Assembly (NCBI RefSeq): GCF_000003815.2
Contig: NC_049986.1
Coordinates: 18,409,049 to 18,473,048, forward strand
Direction: 5' to 3'
Length of the DNA stretch: 64,000 nt
Source of the DNA: Branchiostoma floridae
Lineage: Eukaryota > Chordata > Leptocardii > Amphioxiformes > Branchiostomatidae
Position 1 is the first letter of the stretch. Each line of letters opens with the position of its first letter. A program made the position numbers and the translations under genes. Positions 43,301 through 53,700 of this stretch are shown piece after piece. The notes below the pieces were generated by a model. The model was given only the letters and a program-made list of their open reading frames with translations. It was not told where the DNA came from and searched no databases.

Positions 43301-46300
43301 TTACCTTTACCTTTACCTTTATAGAGCTGTAAATAAAGTACCCACCAGGTATCCGGGAGCCAAGTGCCCAGCTTCATCATGTTCCTGTAGAACCTCAGCC
43401 AGCCAGTCCTGACAGAACACAACAAAACAGTCCATGTACATGAATATATTCACGAATGTTTATACCTAATAGAACCAATAGTGTAAATGACATGCTAGAC
43501 CCAATATGTTGACTTATCCATACCTATAGATATCCGTATATTATGTTAGCCCCTATTGATTATGTTAACTAATTTGTTAAGCTTTATCCTATACCTCTAT
43601 TTTGTACTTTGCATAATAGTTGTTGCCATACAATGTATCATATACAATTGTCGTGCAATAAAGTTCTCTGTAACACACTGTCATAATGTTTATGCCTGTC
43701 ACACAGTGAAAAAATCAATCGGCCAAGTTCTACATGACAATTTGGCAGTAGTACGCCTGGAATTCTATCAATTATCATTAGCAATACTTAGATATTAGCT
43801 GATGTTCCTATGTACCTGAGACCTGCCCAATCTGAGGGGTACATTTCCAGGTAAAAAAAATATGTTTAAGTCTATGGCAATCGTTAAATTTGGCAAGTTG
43901 AATGTTCTGTCAATAATCAAACACGGTCAAGCTTTTGGACTGAGTGACAGTGGAATAATGGTCCCTGTCACATGCACAGAGTTTGTGGACATTTTCCAAG
44001 AGTAACTCTGGGAACCAGAACAAAAGGTCAGGTGATGTAACCATTGTTACCCCTACCACTACTTTCACATGGCTGTACATGTATAACAAATCAGGATGTA
44101 TTGTGTACAAAGAAGGCTTTCCACCATATGCTGAATAATTTATAAACTCGTGACAGTCACATGAAAACTGGTAGATTCCTTAAAGGACACATCCATGCAA
44201 GCAAACTATGTTTGGGAATCACTAGTATCCACTTTTCAGTAGCCAACAGTTTTTTTTTTCTTATTCACCATTTACAGTGTGAAAACGGCATAGAATGGAA
44301 GCAAAATCTTACTAGGTACTTACCATACAAGGCTCTGCATCATAGTACACAAAATGTAGCTGTGGTTCCATTCTGTTAAGGACATTCTGTTACATTTTGT
44401 TTCTTACTCACTCACTCACTTACTGGTGATGATTTCAAAATATGAGAGAATGATGTGTAATAAGTTCTTTAGAAAAAAAGATTAAGAACTTAAACTCAAA
44501 ATGCAAAAGCTTTCAATACAATTCCACTTGGAACTCTCATTTATCGTTAGTCTTTTTGATTAGTCTGTTGTTGTAGGTTTTCTTGTATTAGCTTCTCCGT
44601 GTACATACAGGTTTTTCTGATTGTAATAAAAATGTTACACAAAAGAACATCCTGGAGCTAGTAGGAAAAAAAGACCTGGACTTTAAGTGAAGTCAAAGAC
44701 TACGGCCTATTCAGTGTATGTTTCATAAAGGATACAAAGATATGGTTGCAGCAGTGTATCATGCCGTCAGTCATGCCCACAAGCAGTCCGTGGTTGATGA
44801 ATGTCTCGTTGATGCTGGCCAGGTGGATATCTGTGTTCCTGTCAATCTGACATGGGCAAGCAAAAATGATGTTAAAGCCTCAGTACAAAACAATAAACCC
44901 TAAAACATGGCTTGTTCAATGTCTAATATGTAGGCCAGATGGATGTCTGTGTTCCTGTCAATCTACATGTAATATGGACAGAGGAGAAGGTCAGCTTTAC
45001 ACTGAAATAACTCTGATCAATCCTAAGCAATTGTCTGTCTGTGTTCCAATCAATCTAACATGAACAAGCAAGGAGGTTAGCCTCAAGCAAAACAATAAAC
45101 CCCAAAATTCTACTTCACTAATATATTGAGTGTTTGACATTGGTTTGGATGTACATCCAAACTAATCTGTGCCTTGAAACAAGAATTTAACTTTTACTAA
45201 AAGCACTTTCAAATTTTTATCACATTAAGCTAGGCTAACGCAACTACGTTGTACAATATAAATACTGAAATATATACAGTCATGCTATCACAGACACAAT
45301 GCTATAACTTACAGCAGTTGCTATAGATGAACAGTTGCCAATGAACAAGAATCTGGAATAACTTCACTTGGAAACAACAAATACAATCAAAAGAGAACAT
45401 CAGGCCCTGACCTTTTTCATCTTCCAGTGGATGAGAAAGAACAGCAGTGCGACCACGGAAGCCGAGGCCACCAGCGCTATCAGCATGATGAGAGGCAGGC
45501 TGAGGTTGGGCAGGTACTTGTACAGGCTGGTCACAAAGTCGGACCTGTATGTAATCAATCTCTTTAATGTCTTTGAAAAGGACTTCGAAGAACGGTTATA
45601 CCATAACAGACTGACAGCCAATGTAGACTGATTGTACAAATTTCCTACTAATATTTTGGAATGAACCCTGCATATTGTTAGACTACTCCATGTTTGATCA
45701 TAGTAACATACTAGTATTGTACATATTCCTAGACTCTTCAGTATTTTGACAAATGTACTACATGTATCTGTCTTTTCTGACTGTTCCACTACCCATGTAC
45801 TGCATGTGAAGTTACCCATGTACGTAATTCGTCCAGACACACCAGTATACGTTATCCCCCCATGTGCAATAGTACTTGACTCAAACACTAGTCTTAGTAT
45901 TTATATTTGACAAATGTACTAAATAAAAGTTGTTGTTTTTAATAAATGATAATAAAAAAAGTCTGACCACAGGATGAACAGACACAGCATGGCCATGAAG
46001 ATGGTGAAGGCTGTGGAGTAGAAGAAGATGTAGGTGCGCAGTTTGGGGTCGCCCAGGATACTGGCGATGGCTGCTGAGACGTCGTCACTAGGAATCTGTA
46101 AGAGTAAAAAATGGTTTAGACTCAGGCATGCGTCCTTTATTCCTTTATTCAGATACCCTTTAGCCCTATTTAGGGCTCGTCTACCAGGGTTCAAATGAAA
46201 TGAAACATACATATTATACAAACACAAATATATACGCAAATACAAGTATATATTATATATGACAGATCATAATAGATAAACAATCATAAAAAAAATTATT

Positions 46301-48322
46301 GACTTGCGAAGACATGGGGTCATTTGTCAAGGAATTATTTGGAACTTTTCTTAAAATAACAAGAAATTGGACATACTAGACAACCTTATACTGGGGAGTA
46401 TATTCTCTGACAAGCATGAAATTCTGATTGACCCGGAGCAGCCATACTGCGGCACGCCGCAGCACGTCATTTTTGTTTTTACACAGGCAAAAAAAGCATC
46501 CTAGGTAACGTTACATGCGCAGCACGTCAAACATTGTAGAACATATGCAGGACAAGTCATTTTTTTGCCTTGTGTAAACCGGTCAGGTGAGGTGAGGTTG
46601 GGTGAGGTAAACCGGCCCATAGTCTTTGGCTGAATATACATGTACATGAATATACATGTACATCAGAACAGCTGTATAAAAACATGTTTCCCTTCCAATT
46701 TGCTCTACCATGTCATTTTAAATTGCTGTAATCTTGCTACAGGAAATTACAGAGTAGAGCCACGTGACAGTGTAATCATGGCACCGGGGGTCTACCAGAC
46801 AATTTCACTTAAGGTCAGGCCATAGCATAGGGGCAGTGGGTTGTTATCCACTGTGTCTAGGGCACAGTATTGGAAGGTGAAGCCCAATCCCTCTCCTTCC
46901 ACCACCTTTAACCTCCCCAACCAAAGACAGGTACCCACTTTTACACCTTGGTGGAGTGAAGAAAGTCGTGTGAAGAACCCAAAACACTTACTGAAAATAG
47001 TAGGGTCTTTCCTTGTGTGAGTTGATCAAATATTTTTATCTATGTTCTGATATGCAGCTTGTACTCCTCAGTACAAACCTGGTGTGCTACGCCATGAGGC
47101 ATTTTACCAGGTATGCAATACCAAAACAAACAAACAAACCTGTATTCTTGCATCATGCAGCTCCTGTATACAGTGTTGCAGATCAAACTCTGCCCGGAAC
47201 AGTGTGTTCTTAGACGACAAGGTGGTGATGACTTGTCCATTGTAATACCCTACAAACAAGGCATGGAAACAATTAAAATGAATGAACGTTTTGTAACCTA
47301 TGGTGGTGATGCCAACAGAAAACACAACAGAAACTACCACAAACTGATATGGTGCCCAAAGTTTCCAGTGACTGTGTGTGGAGTCACTGAGTAACCAAAG
47401 CTGTTGTCTGGAACAACGTACCAGAGGATGCATTGTCAATGTGCTTATATAGATAGTGTACGTCTCAATGAACAAACTTGAGTTCCTCTGCCTTGTAGTC
47501 GATAAAGCATCAGAAGGATGACGGCTGAGACTCAACGATTATCGGTTTTGACCTTTAATTAAAAGTCTTTATCAGAATCAGTTCCTTTGCCTTATACTTA
47601 CGTGCATTATAAGAGACGTAGGTTCCACAGCTGCTCATAAACTCATCAATACTGTCTTCACTCAGCTTGGACCGGCCTGAGAACTTAAGGTCTGGAACAA
47701 GAACACATCAGAGTAAATCTTAGCAATGCTGACGAGGAGTGATAGATGCCATAAATGTAAAGATATTGGAACAGATGCCATTGAACCAAGCAGAGTCTAC
47801 AAGCAAAATTTGACCCTCAAAATGCAGGGAATAGCATTTCAGAGGGTCTAGATTTCACAATTTTCCAGGACCCCCCGAGGATCGTTACAAGTGCCTTCTG
47901 TGCTCAACAGGACTGGGGACGAAAAAAATTGAGGCTGACGGAAACACTGGATCAGGACAGTTTGGCTCGACGCCTAGGACAATTTATACTAATACTGTGA
48001 ATGCTGAATGCTTTGGCTCTTTACCAACTCTGCCCATCGCTAATCAGACCAACTCTGTCATGTCTGCTCAACACCCTGGGGAACACTGCCCGACAAAATA
48101 ACCCTAACCACAACAGATCAAGCCAAATTGTCCTGATCCCAGAACTGTCTAGGTGCTAAAATGTCCACCACTCAAGACTGAAACAATAGTGGATGTACCT
48201 GCGTCGTCCTGTGAGTCGGTTAGGTGCGTTTGAGCGCTGGTGTAGAAACTGCTCTCCCCATTACTGATAGTGATACTTGTGGACCTGGGGGACAGGTAGT
48301 CTTCTTCTTCTGATGATGACAT
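40357..48322 (-). CDS. TMEM268: TMEM268-like two-pass membrane protein, ten coding exons
   Basis: Coding exons in order: 48322-48199, 47691-47602, 47249-47140, 46095-45968, 45544-45412, 44846-44736, 44359-44324, 43408-43346, 42418-42227 and 40512-40357. All phases match, giving 380 residues. A 5' noncoding exon ends at 50165. Landmarks are an acidic start MSSSEEEDYLSP, YYNGQVITTLSSKN, FDLQHCIQELHDARIQIPSDD, a first membrane segment at about 130-151 and a second at about 166-189, HLASINETFINHGLLVGMTD, LHFVYYDAEPC, an acidic SDEESPLLSS stretch, and the end KYIKFLVKGGLGTPQAQRHT ... CLCQFIEKL. The order and motifs match vertebrate TMEM268, whose molecular role is poorly known. The 36-base exon is set by phase and by alignment to that family. 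Two exons have partial duplicated edges next to them. Confidence 0.88.
40687..41208. mobile_element. TIR element, 522 bp, TTA duplication (Harbinger-like)
   Basis: The ends GGCCACAGCAAGTAAATTTT and their inverted partner match over about 30 bp, flanked by TTA on both sides (40684-40686 and 41209-41211). It shares ATGGATGACATC and the G/C-rich GCGCGCGCA box with the 25323 copy. It lies in the last intron of the TMEM268-like gene. Confidence 0.82.
41541..41617 (-). repeat. tRNA-like sequence (pseudo-tRNA or SINE head)
   Basis: On the minus strand the A-box CTCTAGCACAGTGGG and the B-box/T-arm CCCGGTTCGATTCCGGGGAGG are well spaced, with an anticodon-arm-like hairpin between them (GCATT...AATGC). 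The 5' and 3' acceptor strands do not pair, so I do not call a functional tRNA. Confidence 0.55.
41930..42226 (-). repeat. Tandem copies of the 3' edge of a TMEM268 exon with its donor
   Basis: Directly downstream of the exon 42418-42227, the block encoding TIQSIRFTPHGSYQ plus the donor is repeated in whole or in part two further times (42128-42180 and about 42192-42215), each again followed by a GT donor-like site. Further down, related TACACCCAG / CCTTTTTGTAAA units continue to 41930. Confidence 0.75.
42850..43165 (+). repeat. SINE-like insertion
   Basis: A tRNA-type head (AAGAGCTAGTGCACACAAG ... GGTTTGATTCCTGC) is followed by a body with ATGAAAATGGGAACCTGACT and a tail of TTTACC repeats. 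It lies in a TMEM268 intron. The open frame of about 129 codons across it is SINE sequence, not a gene. Confidence 0.65.
44860..45065 (-). repeat. Two decayed copies of the 5' edge of a TMEM268 exon
   Basis: The start of exon 44846-44736 (acceptor plus codons for IDRNTDIHLA) recurs near 44935-44965 and in a shorter form near 45030-45060, upstream of the real exon in transcript order. Only the 5' edge is repeated, so these copies could act as decoy acceptors. Confidence 0.7.
46815..46990. repeat. SINE-type dispersed repeat
   Basis: Contains GGGTTGTTATCCACTGTGTC and CAAAGACAGGTACCCACTTT. The same boxes occur at 48394-48610, and parts near 23690 and 58700. It is in a TMEM268 intron. Confidence 0.7.
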
Positions 48323-48393
48323 CTCTGCCTCAACCTGCTGGGTACAAGCAGCAATAATTAATAATAAGGTTAAAAATGATATAGCCTTTTCGA

Positions 48394-48610
48394 AGCTGTA
48401 GGTTCAGAGGGTTGTTATCCACTGTATCTAAGACATATTGGAGCTAAAACCTCTTTTTCCACCACTTTTTACTTCCCTAGCCAAAGTCAGGTACCCACTT
48501 TTTTTACACCTGGGTAAAGTAAGGGAAGTCTTGCTTAGTGTCTTTTGCAATGGCAAAATATCAGTGGCATGTCAGAGGATTGAACTCCCTCTGGGTTCTG
48601 GGCTAAAAAA
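48394..48610. repeat. SINE-type dispersed repeat, second copy
   Basis: GGGTTGTTATCCACTGTATC, CCAAAGTCAGGTACCCACTT and an inverted-tRNA-like end (TTGAACTCCCTCTGG). It is in the first intron of the TMEM268-like gene. Confidence 0.7.
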
Positions 48611-50164
48611 AACATTATACATGCCAACACGACACCACAAAAGAAACAAACAACAATTCTCTTAGAAACAATTTCTGCAGACAGACCCTTGTTTGCCCAC
48701 AAACATTATGTAAACACTTCTGGATCATCTTACACAGGTTAAACCCCTTTATCTGATCAGGAAAATTTTTGTATGAGATATAATCTACTCCACCTCTGGG
48801 GGCATTTTTTCCTAAGTTAGAGTGTAATTATGATACTGTCTGCATGAATTTTGCCAATTTGAGCCATTTTCAGTTTATGAAAAACTGAATACTTCAAAAT
48901 GGAGGAGATTATTCTGGATGGGGTGACAACAATAAAAACACTATATATACGACTATACAGGTAAAATGAAAGGAGTACTGGGGGCATTTAATTTACTGTC
49001 CCTTGTTAATTAGTCACCTCCCCTTCCTGTATACTTTAGAAAAAGGGACATAACTTTTAAAAGATTTGCAATGTTTACTTTCTATTTGAACACAATCAAT
49101 AGACTTTTAATCCAGGTGGTCCTGGTGATTAGAATATAATAAAACATATTTAACATACAAAGACATCTGACTCAGTATTTCACACATCGTTAACTCTTAT
49201 TATTCATCACCACACCCCATGGAGCAGACGATTAGATTTCCCAATAGTATTACATGTCTTTACAGCTTGCAGGGGTCTATGCAAAAACTTTGGTGAAAAA
49301 ATCAGGGTCAGTAGGATCTTCTCTTTTCTTTCTTTTTCAAAACTATTTTGGCTGAAGTGATCCAACAAATACTCGTCATCAATGTTAACTGAAGTGCATC
49401 AGGACAGCATTATATTTTAATGTTAAATTGTAGAATTTGTACAAGCACAATTTTTTTATTTCAACAGAAATGCAGACAACGTGTTGGAAAACGATTCTAC
49501 AACATTTTAATCATTACTAGTAGAGGTCTGATAAAAAATGTTATGTCCCTTGCCAGCGTAACCAAAAAAGGCTAGGGTCAGCAGGATTTTGCTATGGTTA
49601 AGTTGGTCCAGTAAAACTGAAAACACAACACGATCGTAAGTGAACCAATCCCATGAAACATTAGATGGCCAAAAATCCCTCCCATGACCTTACATTTTAC
49701 AAATAAGGAAGAATGCTGGTGACAATCCATGATTCTCCACAGAACAACGATAATCTGTTGATTCAGTCTTTCCAGTTGGTTGATTGCTCTGACAGCTTTT
49801 ACTGTTCACAAATGCCTTCTGTTCTCTTAGTCTTAGTCAATTTTTTTAGATCCAATTTTTTCAAGAAAATTGTGATGACGAATTCAATGGATAACCCTGA
49901 ATAAGGACTGAAAGCAACATGGTCCCTTACAGTTTGTATGTTTTGACGGTAGGGTGTGTACAACGCACACAGACTGACTACATAAACACGCCCAAATTAA
50001 CACTGATAACAATCATTGATGATAACGAAACACATACAGACAAAATTATGGAGTGTAAATTTGGTCCCAAAGCTAAACTGAACTTCGTGAAATTTCAAGA
50101 GTCACATAACTGAAATGGGTATATGTTAGGCCTCCTTGTCTTAACTTAAGTGAACCGTACTCAC
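48611..50164. other. First intron of the TMEM268-like gene
   Basis: AT-rich, with no exon or repeat of note that I can support. The stretches near 48780-49060 and 49500-49650 have no strong features. Confidence 0.45.
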
Positions 50165-50165
50165 C

Positions 50166-50722
50166 AGTTGTGGTCCTGAGACTCTGTTAACGAAGACGCC
50201 TTTAATAGATTCGGAGATACAAGCTGTGATAATTTCCTTACAATGTTCTTAGACGTCACAACAAATCTTGAAACTGATGAACGACATCGATCACGTCGTG
50301 TGCGGCCATGCAGTCCCAAAATGTCGATGAGTCAAGGTTCCACTCGCACGGCTGTGTGTACTTAAAGCTTCCTGCCCGAGGCGTCCGGTTTCAAGGCGTC
50401 GCAAATACCTGAAGGACTGGTAGGAGTCGTAAGTAACTCCGCCCCCCTCCCACCTTAGAAGTAAGAAGGATGTCGCGTTTGAACGTCTTCTGCAATGCCA
50501 CTTCAATAAATCCGTCTTCAATACGCTCCCCGTCTTGAGCTGCGTCTTGGCGTTGGATTCAAGCCACTTATAACTGATAAAGACGGAGCATAAACGGGCA
50601 CAAACATCTAGACGTGTGCCCAAACCTGTCAAACATGGAATACTGCAGTTAACGACTAAAACGCTAGGCGCGCTCTTGGTAAATGTGCGCGCGCATATGC
50701 GGAAGTTTATGTTTTCGAAAGG
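50166..50722. promoter_or_regulatory. Shared divergent promoter region of TMEM268-like and DOK-like genes
   Basis: The TMEM268-like 5' noncoding exon (donor CTG|GTGAGT at 50165) runs leftwards from here, and the DOK-like start codon is at 50723 going right. The interval is richer in CpG than the flanking introns (ACGTCGTGTGCGG, GGCGTCCGGTTTC and similar), with no TATA box that I would commit to. The long minus-strand frame across it is probably chance. Confidence 0.5.
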
Positions 50723-53700
50723 ATGGCGGAAAACAAGGTTGTGTTCAAGGTGCGAGTTAAGTTTGAACCTACCTTTGTCTGTTATTTGTGTGGAAAGTAA
50801 CTTATGCCATTGCTCCCCATAGTTCCAGTTAAATAAATGGTCCTCCTGTATAGCAATAGACGGTTTCACGAACACGTCAGGACCTAAAAAGGTTTGAAGA
50901 TCATAAAGATTAACGTTACCTAATGTTTATGCTTTTACACTGTGCTTTGGAGGACACCAATCATACCATGATGAATAGATTAAGGCCAAGTATCTTAACG
51001 ATTCTGCAAGCAAGCATTTTTTTTGTGGTATGCACAGGCCAGTGAGAGACCTGTTTTGTCAACCATTTCTTTTTCAATTCATAACTTTCAAATTCCCCAA
51101 TTTTCGATCAGACCGCAAGTTGAAGTCTGCATGATTGGGGGTCATTCTATCAACGTAGGGCAACTTAAAGATTTGATTTTTGAGACGGTTTCCTTTTCCT
51201 CCTTACCAGGGCTGGTTAGAAAAATGTAAGAACGTTCAGAATCCGCAGAAAGGCTTCCAACTCAAGCTGAAAGGATCTGTGTCCTGGAAGAGAGCTTTCT
51301 GCATCTTGCATCATTGCCATGGCAACAGCACATTGCACTGCTTTGATGATGAACCAAAAGAAGACACAATACCTAAAGGTAAGATTGGGTCAGATGATTT
51401 GTTTGTGTGGGCGTCTGAGTGTCTGTGCTTTCTGTTGTGCAGTTTTTGCATGTTCTAAGCCAGAGGGACACTGCTTTTCTGTCTGAGGGGGTGCTGTCTG
51501 CCATCTCTGATAGCCTTGTTCGAACCTTTTGTGCAAAGCGAGAGAGAATGGTTTATTATTGCCATTGACATTAAAAACACTTGCAGCACATTTACAAATG
51601 GCTGAATTGTCGTTTTTTCACACTCAGTACTTCAACCTCTAACTCAAGTTAACACTTTTAAAATGATCGAGTCACAACATAACATCTACCGTTTACAATA
51701 ACTGGTCAGTTACTATACAAAGAAAGATTCGCTAGTATTCACAAATTACCCTTAGTCTTGGTTCAGGAGCTTTACACAGTACGGTAATGTGCTATTAGCG
51801 AAACGAGCAGTTCTACACCGGAAGTGAGAGAGTTTGTCTTTGTTTCTTAGAGACCTATCATGGGTATCCCCTCGTCTAGATGGAAGCCAATAACTGAATC
51901 TTTCAGAGTTGACAAGAGTTCGTGCAAACCGTAGGCATAGATTGTCCCTTCTACAGTCTAGTCGACAAAGACCCGAAGTGTTCAGTGCACTGTCGTAAGT
52001 GACGTACTCCCGTCCTAGTATAATTCTCAGAGCCCTCTTCTGCACGCGTGAGAGCCTACTGTGATATGTGCTAGTATAAGTACATGTAGATATATGATCC
52101 TAATCATACAAAAAAATATGTCTTAATTGCTCCAAAAAGCAGTTATACAAGAACTGAATTTGATCTGGGAAATGGTCAGAGTAAGATCTTTCATGTAGCA
52201 TCCACTACTTTTTTTGTAAAAAGACCTTTCATCAGTGACTGACAAAAGATAGTGGATGCAATCTGGAATGTCTGACCATTCCCCAAAATCATATCCAGTT
52301 TCTTGTCTATCTGACAAATCTTATTACCAGGATGTCTAACCTTCATCAACATATGTGTCCTGATTGATAACAGGAAGCCTGAGCCTGGGTCCTTACTACT
52401 GTGTGTACAAACGTGACGGCCAGGTGAAAGGCAGGACGCAGGTGTTTGATGTCACCACACCTGCAGCCACCTGGAGACTGGCAGCTGCGGACCAGACTAG
52501 CCTGGACCTCTGGGTGCACCATCTGCAGATACAGGCTAAGCTGAGGGACGACTTGCCTGGTGAGAAGCCAATTAAGGATTTGGGGTAGCTCATCCTTAGA
52601 TGTGCCTCCCATGATTGTTGATGGTTGTTGTTGAGGACAGCGCAAATTTTTGGTACTGCTAGCGGGCACAGAAATGACCTTCATGCCATAAGAGACTGAT
52701 CCATATGCCATATTGCAAATCAGCATTCCCCTCTACATTCACCGCCAGTGCTCTTAGAAGTCTCAGGGAAGGAGGCTGATTCAGGGCTCCAAGACATGAT
52801 CAAGGTGGCACTGTAGGTCTGAAGATAGTGTTAATCAACCCAAAACAAGCAATTTGAACTAGAATATCGAAGTTTGAAAATTGATAGGTTGGTGCTGAAG
52901 TCATAAAAATAGAATCCTTACACTGTATTCCAATCCTACACTTTTCACTGCAGGACAGTACTTTACAGTGAGACCGGCAGTGTCTGAGAGTGCAAAGAGA
53001 ATCGGTGCTCAGGGGCAGCAGTGTCTGCTACATGTGTCTCAGTGGGGCATCACTCTGGCTCAGGAGGTGAGCATAAACATATTACTGTAAATGTCAATGA
53101 TAAAATTAAGCAATGTCATATGAATGGGACTTTTTGATACAATGAACCTGTAATACAGTACAGTTAACAATATAATCTTTCTTTCCTTCACCACTCAGTG
53201 AGCTAAACTGGTCCAATAGCACGAGTTCTCTTTGACTTCCAACATGTTGAGACATGTTCTGACTGTACTTGAATGTAAGATCATATGCACTTACCAACAA
53301 GCTTTCGATCAACTGAAATACCAACTTCCAAGCATCTTTGACCCTTTGCTGATGTCACACTTCTGGTCTAAATGTGTTATAAGCTCTGGGTCATTACAAC
53401 TTGAAAAGGGTCATAGGACTGATCGAAAGGTTGTTAGTAAGCGCTTTATTTTTGTGTACAGCTATAAAGTTTAAAATAGTATCATAATGTTCTGACTGTG
53501 CTAAGATGATGTTCCACCCAGGTATCCAGGTGTGTCCTGGCCCAGTGGCCCCTGAAGAGTCTACGGAGCTACGGAGCAGAGGATGACGGGAGGTTCAGCT
53601 TCGAGGCTGGTCGCCAGGCCCCCATGGGTCAGGGTGTGTACGTGTTCCACACCCACCCGGGTCAGGAGGTGTCCATCGACGCTCAGGTGGACACGTTTGT

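Noticed and set aside
45400-45888. Continuous 162-codon minus-strand frame as a single exon
   Set aside because: Only 45412-45544 fits the TMEM268 family; the upstream part is intron before the acceptor CATACAG at 45545.
50291-50875. Minus-strand open frame of 194 codons
   Set aside because: It covers the divergent promoter and the antisense of DOK exon 1, has no family resemblance and conflicts with the well-supported 5' exons on both sides.
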